The notes beneath the pieces were generated by a model. The model had not been told where the DNA came from. It saw only the letters and a list, made by a program, of their open reading frames with translations, and ran no database searches. From Darksidea phi (taxonomy: Eukaryota; Ascomycota; Dothideomycetes; Pleosporales; Lentitheciaceae): a stretch of 64,000 nucleotides of DNA. The stretch is taken from contig JASJFT010000073.1 in the NCBI GenBank assembly GCA_030770425.1, positions 124,001-188,000 of the forward strand, written 5' to 3'. Of the stretch, positions 11,932 through 22,998 are shown in pieces (position 1 is the stretch's first letter; the number at the start of each line of letters is the position of its first letter). Position numbers and translations under genes: made by a program.

Positions 11932-12539
11932 TGCATGCGGGCAGACTTGCTCGCCTTGAAGTGATGAAGGACTATGGATGAGGGATGGATGCCAGGGCAT
12001 GAAGTCGGTAAAGCTCATCCTGAGCGGTGTCAGTACCTGATAATTAGACTAGAAGCTGCGCTGTCTTACCAATTGCGACGCAATCTGTATTCCGGTGTTA
12101 TAGGGTCCGAGAAAAAAGACGATATCGACTGTTATCTTCTCAGATGCATTATTCTCTCTTGTCTCACACATGAACAATGTTGGCAGACACAAAGCAGCAC
12201 CGCCATATCCCAACCAGCATCACTCCCCTCATCCACTCAAGCAGCTTCGTCCTGCGCCACAACGGCACGATATATTCCACCTTTCCACCGCCGCCCTCAC
12301 AACCACGTGGAGCCGGCTCGAAATCTTCGCGCCCCACCGTTTGTCCGACGCGTTCCACGCGTTTTCCATCTCTACTTCACCCACAATGACCCCGGCAGAC
12401 TTGCTCCAAAAGTCCCCCCGGGCTGCAGAATTTCTTATTCACATTCCTTTCTTGTTTCTTGCTTTTTCATCCTCTACTACTAAACCCCTACGATTCTTTA
12501 GATTTACACCAACAACAAGAGGAACAACACAGATTGGTC
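11932..12539. other. intergenic between two BTB genes
   Basis: No independent gene is seen. The last part (about 12160-12540) is C-rich and pyrimidine-rich with CACCACA-type runs, as expected of the leader of the following BTB gene. Confidence 0.4.
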
Positions 12540-13952
12540 ATGTATACCAATCACCCTCTCAAGACGCAGTACAGCCAGATGGAATCCACCCATCCGAGCT
12601 CCTCCAGGGTAGCAGCCTATATGGCGTACCTACAAATGCACAGCACCGTCGCGAAGTCAGATGCTTACCAGGAGAACCGCGAGAACATTGATCCCCAAGG
12701 CCCGCTATGCCCAGGACCAGACTACGAAACGATAACCTCGCAGACGCAAACGCTGCCGTTCGGCACCACGAAGCAGCCACAGCTATTGCAGACCGGCAAC
12801 GGGTCCGCTGGCGGTAGGAACGCCCTCCAGACATTGTCGAGCAACCAGTACCCAGGTTACTATGTCGAGGCGAGCGCTGCTGGGCCGCCGCGTCTTTGCT
12901 CCGATCTGGCGTCGAACTCGTTTCGGTATCCAGAGTCGCTGCGTCTGGGCGCGCTGGAGATGCGGATGCTTTCGCTGGATAAGCCTGTTGCTTCGGTTGC
13001 TTTTGGTTGTCTTCCTAAGAGCGGCTTGGGCGGCGTTACGAAGATGGCTGTGAAAGAGTAAGGAATTACGGAACTTCGTGCTGGAAGGGGAACGTCATGT
13101 TAACTTATGCGAAGAATGCTTGACACGCTTCTGCCAGACGAGGTCGCTGTCGTCTTCTCGCGCGGCACGCAATTCGCGAAAATGAACAAGGGACTACTCT
13201 GCAGCCGATCACACTTCTTCGCCAACGCGTTCAATGGCCCCTTCATGGTAAATATACCGCTCTGCATCCGGCCTAACCCACCACACACAGCTCCTAGAGA
13301 CATGAAAAGCGCACCACGTACTAACCACGCCTCAATCTAGGAGGCGCAGACACGCTGCATCCGCCTCCGCGACGACTTCCCAGGCGCCGTCAAAGCCATG
13401 CTCAACTTCCTAGCCAACGGCTCCTACACCATCGACGACCAAGTCTTCTCCACAAACAGCTACCTGACCATCCTGGACATGCACGTCCACGTCTACGTCG
13501 TAGGCGACAAGTACAACATCCCAGCCCTGACCTCGTACGCAATCAAACAGTACGTCCAGATCGCGGCCGACATCCTCTCCCTCGACTTCCCCTCCGACAT
13601 CCCGGACATCGGCACGGTTCTCGCGAACACACCGACACGCGCCTTGGCCGATGCTCCTTATTTCGCCGACCAGTCGCCCGCCGCGGAAGTCGATCGTTTC
13701 CTCGACTCCGTTGTGTTGCTGTGGAAGCACACGGTAGGTAGCCACGACGAGATGCGTAGGGCTGTGTTGGAGCTCATCAAGCCGTGTTTAAACAAGCTGG
13801 TCCGTCTGCGCATGTTCGGGACGATGCTTGTGGAGATGGAGGAGTTTGGGGTGGATTTGGAGAGCAGTTTGAAGGAGGATGGATTGGAGGTGGTGGTTTG
13901 CGGAAAGAGCGAGAAGGGGGGCTTCGCCTTGGGTTTCACCAGTAGGGTCTGA
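12540..13952 (+). CDS. BTB/POZ domain protein with long disordered N-terminus
   Basis: Second BTB/POZ gene of a tandem pair. Preferred exons: 12540-13057, 13115-13247, 13341-13952 (420 aa). The first ORF ends in GAG-TAA, but that TAA is part of a GTAAGG donor. Splicing to the AAG at 13114 joins KMAVKE in phase to MLDTLLPDEVAVVFSRG. The BTB region continues with KMNKGLLCSRSHFFANAFNG, intron, EAQTRCIRLRDDFPGAVKAM, LNFLANGSY, ILDMHVHVYVVGDKYNIPAL. The first 170 residues are low-complexity with no known domain. The alternative is two genes: a 173-residue ORF (12540-13061) and a 250-residue BTB protein starting at 13107. The BTB call is firm; the fusion is an inference. Confidence 0.75.
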
Positions 13953-16900
13953 GTTGTAGAGGGCGAGAGTGGCTAGCTTGGCGGGTGAGATGACGTGAGT
14001 TGGGATGGAAATGGGGGTGCATGACGTAGTGGCTTGGTTCACTTTTCTTGTGCGCAAGCAGGACGGGATGATTGCCTCTGTAATAGGCGCGAGACGATAA
14101 CGAACTTTTGAGTGCTACGCCGGAAGAAGTGAGCAAAAGGGTTAGCTTTGCGACTGTCTATCTTGGACCTCACCTGCTACGGAGGATGCCCGGACATTTA
14201 CATAACAGCGGAGTGATAGCGTATTGCCCTTAAGGATAATCAGGTATGCTACATACAAGAAGAGATTCCGCACGAGCGGAGAGTTTCCGGTCTTTTAGCT
14301 AGGAGGTTATGACCTTTGAAGGCTGTTCGATCCTAGCCTGAAGGTACCAACTTAGTAGAATCTTACCACCCGAGAATAATTGTGACAAGTTGTGTCCACG
14401 ATAGGGCGAGTAGGTATTAGTCGTCCACGGATCATGACGCTCTTAAACCTCACACAAAAAACCAAAAAAATTACTGTCACTACAAAAGTAGTTGACATGG
14501 AGTTAGGAGCTTACAGTCCTGATGGTTTATCGACAGCATCTGTGAGGCAATCAATAAGCTATGCTCATGAAGGATTCAGCATGTATGTTATATGTTCAAC
14601 AGTGAACCGCGGGAGGAGCTTCCAACGAATAGACCGTGAGTGGTAACGAACATAACGTGGAGGTGTTCGGGAGGATGCGTATGGGCTCTTGAAGGCTTGC
14701 AGGATGGGTTTTGGTGAAGACAACTACAGGACGCACGTCGGCTTTCGAGAAGGAACGCTCTGCTAGGATGCGACTGAAGAAGCTTCAGTCAGGAGATTTG
14801 CCTAATCTGTCTCGTTAAGCATGAGAGGCGGAGGTGGGCCTGGAGGCTCTGCTGACAAATGCTATCCACTGTCTGGGAAACGCCATACCCCAATCCGCGG
14901 AGGCGGACCCACCAATTACTGGTCCGAGTCGTACCGATAGTCTGTACTCTCCAAAGCACTGCTGGTTCCAGTCGAGCGGGCAGGCAACACGAGTCAGTGC
15001 TATGTAGCGGCTCACGAGATGGATCTCAGCTGAAGGAGGTGGAGTGGTCATGCGCCGGTGATACAGTGCTGTACCATGGTACTGGGAGTCCCAGAAGATA
15101 TATCCCTGAGCAACTGTTTGGGGTGCGACGTGTTGCGGCAGCCGCAGATGAGTGCGAGGCGCGGTCGCACCTCCTTCTGGCTTGGTAATGCCGTAATGCC
15201 TCGAACGGGACACGGCGGCGATTCCCGGTACCGTGGACGCAGAGCTGGAAAATCCCCATCGTCGAGATGACGCAGCGGGAGCGGATGGCTCGTACTCGAA
15301 ACTGAAACCAAATTCCAGGAAAGCGCATCTGGGGTAGACGGAGGAGAATTGGGTCGATGGGCGGTTCTTGCACATGGCCCAGCAGCTGCATCCGGGAGCG
15401 CAGAACAAGGAACGTCACTCGCAGGTCGTTGATTCGTTGCTGGTGAAGGGTGGGTGTTTGCCTTCAAATGTCGATCGTCACTTCTTTCTCGCCTTGGGCT
15501 GTGCCTTCCGCGGGCATTACGGGCCCGGAAGGCGGGAGGACCTGTCGCGCATCCTCGGTCGTTCCTTCCATGGAGAGGGAGAGGCTGGATCCCTGCAAAC
15601 GCCGGACTAGGAAGGTGGAAACGACCACGCCGACGGGAAATGGGTTGGGCGGAACAGACAAAGCCATCTGGAAGTGCTGGTGAAGGTGTCGCTAGGGGCC
15701 TGGGCAGCGAAGCCATGTGTCTCTTGCCGGCCATCCCTCCCAACACAGCGTAGACGCTTTTCCACATGCGACATGCACCAAATGTAGCATCGATTGCGGC
15801 GAGCGGCGAGCGGCGAAAATCCACACGGGACGTCTGTGCCGCGAATAGTCTTCAGGAGCGGGCGAGTGTACGAGATGTGCGCGGCATGCATGCACGATCC
15901 CGCTTTGCGATGACTGTGCGAGGAAAGAGCAAGAACGACCCAGTTTCTCGGAAACTCGTGTATAGACCCAGGAGCTCGGTTGTCGGCTGTGCGCTCCGCT
16001 TCCGCAAAAGCACAGTTGCATTAGCCACGCTTGGGACTCAACGTACATTCGACCATCTAACCGTGTCCCACGACCTTGACGTGCTGTATTGACCGGGCCT
16101 CCACGTCATCCACATGATGTCGATCGGGTTCAAGCGGGAGCGCACATCGAGGCAAGGCTGGGCGGGCGGCGGCGCTTTGCCCTCCTAAGGTGTCAAAACC
16201 CTCCATGACAAGGGACACGCTGTCAGTCGGTCATTCGTGGTAAGCCTCTTCATTCGACAGGAGCAACATCGACGTAAGAACGGCTCTTGGTAAGACGGTA
16301 GTACGGCTGTAAGGCGATCTCGTCCTGGAGCACCGTAACACAGGCGCTATCGAGAATCGAGGGGTACGGACAGGCTGCAGCACTCACGACGCTCCGTCTC
16401 CACGCAATTCGGTCAGTACACGTAACAACTCCTGCAAATACAACGACCACAGGGGCTTCTAGACTGGCAATACCACAGCAAGAGCGCTTGATGCGCGGAA
16501 AGGCTGACCATTTCCTCGTGAGCAGACCGCGTCTGGAACATGCAGGCAGCCGGGCATGGGCTGCATCGGCGCGTACGGAGAAGTTCGGTGGCTGCGAGAA
16601 GCAATCATTATTGCGGCAGTGGCCACAAGCGGTTATTCTAGGGGCGTCACGAAGCATGGTTGGCGATGTGTTGCTGCTTTTTGCTGCGGCCAGGTTTGCT
16701 TTTCGATGCCAATGAATCCGCGGTCCACCGGGAGGGCTTACGAGTGGTGCATGCGGGGCCTCGGTCTCGCAAGGCTGGGGGCCGGTATTGGTGGCTATTC
16801 TGGTGAGATGCAGGCGGAGAGAGGTTGGTCGACCGTGGGGGTGTCGATGCCAGATGCGTCGTTCCCATCGGATCGCCGCCAAGTGCGCCACCATCGCCCG

Positions 16901-18305
16901 AGGCAGCATCTTCCTCACGGGGCTTCTGTCCAGACGTCGCCATTGGGCGGTCGGCAGGCAGGAATGGGTCCCCGCCCGCAGCAGACAGGCATACGGCCGC
17001 CATCCGCTCCAGCTGGGCTGCCAGAGAGACAGAAGCCCACACGGGGCCGCCGGCGGAATCAGGACGGGCACTCGGTCGAGGATGTCGAGACCCATGGCGG
17101 CAGGCGCGACGCCGTGGAGAGCAGCTGCACCTGCTGCCCGGACAGGCAAGAGGCGGGCCGTCTGCTGGAACAGTGGAAGGAGCGTATAAATGGCGGCAGG
17201 GCCGACTCGACGAAGGCCATGGCGACTGCATGAAGCGCACGGCAGCACCATTGAGACGACGGCACTGAGCGGTCCACCACCACGTCGAGCCTCTGGACGA
17301 GATTGTGAGTTGGGTCCGGCCCCAGGCTTCATGCTGCGGGCGGGGAAAGCATGGCTGATATGTCGAAGGCAGCGTAGAACGTCAGACATCCGGGCGCCGA
17401 GCAGGGCGGGCCCCCCGAGCACCATCCCATCTGCGATCGGAGGCATCCGCCACGAGCGAGAACGCGCGGGCCCGAGGGTCGCCAGCAGCAGTGCAGGCAG
17501 TCCGGAGCAGTACGGAGCAGTACACGCAGTACAAGCAGTACGCGGCAGCACGCCGAGGCAGTGTGACGACCACAGGTGAGGCCCAGTTTCAATTTCGCTT
17601 CGCTGCGTCCTCGCTGCGTCCTCGCGGCGTCCCCCATCCCTGCCCCCCACATGGCCACCCGGTCCGGCGAGGCATTCGGCCGCAGGACCTCGTCAATGCC
17701 GCCCTGCAACACCACCTGCTCCATCACCACATGCAGCCTTATCTGCCCTCCGCTATCCCGACCGCCGCGAGCCGCCCGCCGCCCTGCTCCGCGCGCGCAA
17801 AGGACGGCCTCTTTAGCCTAAGTCGGCGCATTGATGGGCTCCAATCAGGCTCCCTGCAATGATTCGCGCCTCCCTGCGTCCTCTCCGTCCTGTGTGGGGT
17901 GGGGCGGCCCGGCCATCAACTGTTCGCGCGACCTCACCTCACCATCCTCTATCAGTCCCCAGGCAATGGCACGGCGTAGTCTCCCCCCAAAGGACCGCCT
18001 GGCGAAATTAAAGGGCCTGGACAGCGCCCGTGGAAGAGCTGTGAGGACAGAGGCCTGACTCGTCGCTTGAGCTTCATTTCTTCTGCCTCTGCCTTGAGCA
18101 CCCCGCCAATCTCGACCCTCGTGGCCGTTGTATACATTGAGAGCCGTGCTGCTGTTTTCACCTGCCCCAGTTCCCCCCTACCTTTTTGCCAAAGTTCTTT
18201 GTTTACTCTTCATTTCTACCGCCCGGCATAACAGCTGAAGCTGAGCATTGCCCGGCTTTTCTCCGTGTACATTTACTAAACGAGCCCAGGTTTACCCTCC
18301 ACTAG
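13953..18305. other. 4.35 kb gene-poor stretch upstream of the velvet gene
   Basis: No convincing gene. 13953-14800 is mixed composition. 14800-18300 becomes GC-rich with overlapping long frames on both strands, which is what GC-rich noncoding DNA produces. A small imperfect repeat of GGAGCAGTAC-like units lies at about 17500-17550. CT-rich leader-like sequence runs into the velvet start. It may be an extended regulatory region or hold an unannotated noncoding transcript. Confidence 0.4.
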
Positions 18306-19252
18306 ATGCAAAGGGGCCGTGGTCGAGGACGAAGTAGAAATTCGCGCCCTGCCCGGAGCTCTTCGACCAGAGGGAGCAGATCCCGCCCCCGCAACACCCC
18401 TTCGCACAGCCGCAGCCGTGCATCGGTGAGACGATCCGTCCGGATTGCACAACTGCTCAACGGCGACGCAAACGGCTACTTTGCATCGCCCCCGACAACC
18501 AACTCCATGGCCGACGTTGCAAGGCTGAGGGCGTTTGGGAGCAGGTCGGCACGCTCACGACCCCGTTCTGGAAACAACCAACGATCAAGATCTGGTCGCC
18601 CATCCGACTCCGCTGAGGATATCCGATACGCCATGGACATTATCGTCCAGCCGCCGTCCAGTGCCCGTGCCGGCTACCCCCTCAACGGAACCATCATTGT
18701 CCGCTTACGGACGACAAACACGCATCCCGACGACGCAATTCGAGACTCTGGCAATCTCGTCGCCATCGCATCGCTTATCCCTGGGCCCAACTCGTCAGTA
18801 TCCTCGGATCCCAATGTTCTGAGTACGCTGCTCGCCGGCCGCTACTACGACACCATTCATCCCTTCTCCGACGACGAGGCAGATGGCTCCATCTCTTCTA
18901 TGGAGCTGGACGACCCTCGCGGAGTCGGCTACGTGCGCTTCCCCGAGCTCGTCATCCGTCAGGCCGGCATCTATCGCATACGCATCACGCTAATCAGGAT
19001 CCGGAACTCGAGCTCAGACCCTCCTGTGGATTCCGTCGGAGGAGCGTCATCAGTGCAGATTGTTGACAGCAACCCAATTGTTGTCCAGGGAAGCGGCCCG
19101 GTATACAACGGTAAGTACCTGGTGGCCACATATTGAAGTAATATTTCGGTCCCTGATATTCGAATGCGCTCTGTACAGACGACGACGCTCACGTTGATGA
19201 TGATGGCGGGTGGTTGGAAGTGCTGCGGAGCCTCCAGACGCGGCGCGAGTAG
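18306..19252 (+). CDS. velvet-domain protein
   Basis: Probable member of the velvet regulators (VeA, VelB, VosA, VelC), fungal DNA-binding proteins with an NF-kB-like fold that control development and secondary metabolism. Exons 18306-19110 and 19179-19252 (292 aa). The first 90 residues are Arg/Ser/Gly-rich (RGRGRGRSRNSR) with further basic SR patches, plausibly a nuclear signal. The domain runs from about residue 105: IIVQPPSSARAGYPLNGTII, a DIRYAMD lead-in, then ASLIPGPN, LAGRYYDTIHPF, GYVRFPELVIRQAGIYRIRI and the final strand SVQIVDSNPIVV. The tail after the intron is acidic (DDDAHVDDDGGW). The ARxCGxGDRDRR-type loop of classical velvet proteins was not found; the position reads SSARAGYPL. 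This is therefore a divergent member, and no specific VeA/VelB/VosA/VelC name is given. Confidence 0.75.
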
Positions 19253-21099
19253 TGATACACAATATTTTCGGTTTCTCTCCAGGAAGGTTCCATGTACGAT
19301 TAGCTCAATGCTTGGATTTCTTTTTTTTTTCGGTTCTGTGTACGAGTTGTGGTTGTTGGATAATAATCGGGCACGATATGTATCAGCATAGCAGGGATGG
19401 CAGACAAGGCATAGCAAACATGGGGTGCATATTAGCTCGGCAGCTTTACGCGACTATTCAAGGGTATCACAGCATGCGAGCAACGATGATTCCGATCTCG
19501 ATATTTCCAGGGTTTGCATGGACGCTGTTAATCGATTGCTCATATCCTCTTGTCGCCGGAATAGGCAAGTCGTGATAGGATTCCATATGTTTAGTTTTTG
19601 CAGATATTCATAGCAGGCCCAACTATACATGTGCAGGCGTCATCAAGCGGATCGAGACCCGCATATGCAACCCAATATCAACCCATCGGGTACCAAGTCC
19701 CCCGTCCGCATCACAGCAACAGGCGTACCTGCATATGCTTCCCCCGCTTACCCAGACATGTTAATCACGCGTCATATCCTGCATGCAGCCCACCCCATCA
19801 ACGCGTCTCGACGGCGACCGCTTCTGCGACCCGTGTCGCCGCGATGCCTGCCATAGGGGTAAGCAGCGCACTTTACATCAAACGCCGGTTTGCAGCTTCG
19901 GCTCGTATACGATCTCGCGCGCAGAGCGTGGTTGGGCCCCAAGCCTAATCGCTGACTACAGTAGATGAAACGCAATGGCGATGCGTGCTTGCGTGCATGC
20001 ATGCATGTATGTATGCCGGCCGACGATCCGGGTGGGCTGGGCTGGACCGGACTGGGCTGGGTTGAGCTGGGCTGTATCTTGAGGTCGGTCTGTTTTCGAC
20101 CTGAGCTCGTTGTTTAGAAAGTTTCCCGGGGAATTTTAGATAATTAGCTATGCTATGCTATGTTATGCTTTACTGTCGGATGTCGGATGTCGGATATCGG
20201 GTACATGTACATCATCATCTTAACCTTAACCAAGCATGCTGCTGCTGCTGCATTGTTGTTACATATTAAAATGCGAAGGGCCATGGCTTTTTTTTTTCTC
20301 TACTTTATTTTACTCGGCTCTCCAGACACGCCCGTGTTTTTCACTGTTTACTTTTTGTGTTTTTACACGCTTACTTATTTTTCCCCTGGTTCGTGTTTCA
20401 ATATGACAACGTACTTGTTCCCTCCCCCTTGTCCCTGTCCCTCGTCCCGAGCCACACCGATCAGACGCGAAGAGAAGTGTTCCATCGAAGGTTTTCGATA
20501 TGTCGTCACTTTAACTTACTACATCTGATACATGCTATAGCAGGAAGTGAATATGTCAATATTGCTTGGCTTGTACGAAAGCTTTTTGAGAGGTCGGCTT
20601 TTGCATGATTGGGTTTGAGCTCTGTGTTATATAGGGGGAATATTATTACACTAGAAGCTATCGAGATTTATTTGGATTTCTCTAGTGGGCCGGCTCTTTT
20701 GTACGAGGAGTTTTGTACACAGTAGACGTGCTATACCTACACCTTCTCTACGATAATGGATTTCTAGGAGATGTACATAGTATTAGTCGTCGCGCCGAAC
20801 GGTTAGATGCTAATGATGACAGCAAGTATAGGGGAGGGTAGCTCTTGGGAGGAAAGGATAGCTAACATGCATACCTTGGGCGAGGAGGGGCGGGCACTGG
20901 ATACTGTTAATTTGGTGTATTCAACGAACTTGGGAGGTATCAAAACATGAGAGGAATAAGCGTGCGTAGCTAGATTTTAAAGGGATGCTTTATACTTTAA
21001 TAAGTTTAATTGATAGCCAAGGCTATCCGTGGATTGTATACCGTCCTAGATTGCAACATAAAAAAATACACTCTCCTCTCTAGCTGCAGAAGCGCCTGA
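19253..21099. other. intergenic with small repeats
   Basis: Convergent region of 1.85 kb. It holds an imperfect CTGGGCTGG-type repeat at about 20031-20077, a TATGC repeat at about 20149-20166, a poly-T run near 19318 and GCTGCTGCTGCT near 20237. No credible gene was found. The AT-rich 20600-21090 part may hold the 3' UTR of the minus-strand gene. Confidence 0.4.
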
Positions 21100-22677
21100 C
21101 TATTCAAAACCAACCACTATCTCCACACCCAAAAACCCTGCCTTCGTCTCCAAAGCAACAACAACATCCTCCTCCCGCCATGCCAGTCTATCCTTCATAA
21201 GAACCTCTACCGTCTTCAACCCCATCGACCTAGGCATCTCTTCTGCAAACGTCATCTCCAACCACTGCAACACCTCCCCATCAGCATCGAAGATAGTAAG
21301 ATGCTGGAGCGTGCCCGGAAGTCTGGGATAGAGACTACCTTGAAGGCAGTGTTCAGCCAGCATGTAGTCTTCTTCGTCCTCGGATACGTAGGATTCGTTT
21401 CCATCTCCATCGACTCCGTTGATGGCGAAATTTTCGCCGTCTACCACTTCTGTGAGCAGTGCCAACTTGGGCAGGACGAGACGCTCTAGTTTGCTAAAGG
21501 CCTTAAAAGAGGCAGGCAGTCTTTTAACGCCTTCAGCAGCGGTATACGCGACCTTCCACAGCCCGCCCGGAAGCTCAAGCGAAGTGATATCCGGGCATAC
21601 TTTCTCGATACATGCAATGAGAGCGAAGAGATCCCGTCGATCGAATTCCACCCATGATCCTGAGCCCTTTAAGGCGCGGAGCTCCTCCGCAGTCTCCCCG
21701 TATAGCTCAAGGCTCTGTAGACTAGTCATCGTGGGGAGCAATGCCTCGATCTTTTCGTAAAAGCGGCTTTGCTGCAGGTACACTTCGTCTACTTGCTGCA
21801 GCCGGCAGTCCAGACGCACGGTGCTGATCTTGTCGTATCCGGTGCGATATAACGTGGCTGGACCCATCTCGTGTCCCATACTCTCAAAGCCAATGTCGAG
21901 GGTTTCTAGGGCTGGGAAAATGGCGAGATCTGCGACGACGGGTATGTTGGACGTGACGCTGAGGTACTTCAAGCGTGCTAGTCCCGGGATGGAAACTGGA
22001 TTTAGGAAGCGTTGAATTTCATCAAAGGTGTCTGAAAGGGGGCTTGAGCAGCCGAAAAACTGCGCGAAAAAGTTTGCGCCTCTTATGTTGCCCCCCGCAG
22101 TGAGGGACAAAGATTCTAGGTTGGAGAGAAGCACGAGGAGTACTCCGACCAAGGGCTTGACTAGACCGATATTCAGCTCTTTCTTCCAGCTCTCTTTGGC
22201 AACGTCCTGCAGTGTTGTGTCATCGACGATGTCGCATGCACGCTTGATCAGCCTTAGGAGCCGAGGCAAGCCACAAGTTTTAGCTGGCTGTTGCTCTTGA
22301 GGCTTGATATCTTGTCGAGGAGTCAACATTGCCGAAGTACACAGAACTCGCAGATGCTTCACACGGGTGATCAAGGGTGGGTGATCCAGCAGTGCTAGCA
22401 TGAAGCTTACGAGTGTAGGATTATTGATCGCAAACATGCCTGTTGTGCGGGGATATTGCAACACAGTGAAGGAATAGAACATGTTCTCTTGCGCGATAGG
22501 ATGCAGCTCCTTGCATGCCAGTGATAGGTTACGGAGAGTTGCTGTCGCGGCCGTAAAAGTCTTTGCTTCCTGGGCGAAGAACTTCTCTTGTCGTGGCGTT
22601 TCGCCGAACTTCGCACGGAGATTTTTTGCTATCTCCAGGAGCGTCTCGGTTGCTAAATTATCGAGCGGGGAAGACAT
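21100..22677 (-). CDS. F-box-like / leucine-rich protein
   Basis: Single-exon gene of 525 residues starting MSSPLDNLATETLLEIAKNL, an F-box-like N-terminus (LPxExxxxI type with the Pro replaced by Ala). Downstream it has irregular leucine-rich segments typical of fungal F-box substrate receptors: LSNLESLSLTAGG, LARLKYLSVTSNIP, FPALETLDIGFE, MTSLQSLELYGE, PDITSLELPGGLW, FSKLERLVLPKL, GTLQHLTIFDADG. Such proteins usually recruit targets to SCF ubiquitin ligases; that role is inferred here. The reading frame stays open upstream to 22977, but the extra 100 residues look like translated leader, so the ATG before SSPLDNL is chosen. Confidence 0.7.
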   Translation of the reverse strand: MSSPLDNLATETLLEIAKNLRAKFGETPRQEKFFAQEAKTFTAATATLRNLSLACKELHPIAQENMFYSFTVLQYPRTTGMFAINNPTLVSFMLALLDHPPLITRVKHLRVLCTSAMLTPRQDIKPQEQQPAKTCGLPRLLRLIKRACDIVDDTTLQDVAKESWKKELNIGLVKPLVGVLLVLLSNLESLSLTAGGNIRGANFFAQFFGCSSPLSDTFDEIQRFLNPVSIPGLARLKYLSVTSNIPVVADLAIFPALETLDIGFESMGHEMGPATLYRTGYDKISTVRLDCRLQQVDEVYLQQSRFYEKIEALLPTMTSLQSLELYGETAEELRALKGSGSWVEFDRRDLFALIACIEKVCPDITSLELPGGLWKVAYTAAEGVKRLPASFKAFSKLERLVLPKLALLTEVVDGENFAINGVDGDGNESYVSEDEEDYMLAEHCLQGSLYPRLPGTLQHLTIFDADGEVLQWLEMTFAEEMPRSMGLKTVEVLMKDRLAWREEDVVVALETKAGFLGVEIVVGFE

Positions 22678-22998
22678 TGTATGCCTAGTGCGTATGGCCG
22701 AGGAGGCGTACTTCCGACGGAAGGCAAGGCTGATAGTTATATAAGGTAGACGTACATTGTAAATTGATAGTCGTGGGTTTGCTCGACGGCGCTGGTAAGG
22801 ATGAAGCCGTAATTGGTAAGATCTTACTCCTCGGCTTCTCTGAACGATTGCATTGTGCAAATGCCACACATTGGGTATAACTGTCGCTGTCCTTCCAAAC
22901 CCTCTCCACGGCCACAGGTTGTACAATGCTTTCATCTCATCTCGCCTACCCTCATCGCTCGTCTGTGCCACCACCATTGCACCATACGAACGTCTCGC
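22678..22998. other. short intergenic segment
   Basis: Leader and promoter of the F-box-like gene and 3' side of the MFS gene, both on the minus strand. The frame of the F-box-like ORF stays open through most of it, but no motif was seen. Confidence 0.4.

Noticed and set aside
14295..14340. tRNA-like A- and B-box resemblance (TAGCTAGGAGG ... TGTTCGATCC)
   Set aside because: The boxes are too close and no acceptor or anticodon stem can be folded by eye.
15048..15824. 258-codon open frame on the minus strand
   Set aside because: Overlaps several equally long frames on both strands; low-complexity Pro/Arg/Ser composition and no motif.
16250..17650. 466-codon open frame on the minus strand
   Set aside because: GC-rich region with overlapping long frames on both strands, no domain, odd Cys/Arg/Pro-rich composition and no family-like motif; probably chance.
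22678..22977. Upstream extension of the F-box-like gene
   Set aside because: In-frame but without motif; the F-box-like segment begins right after the ATG at 22677, so the extension is probably leader.
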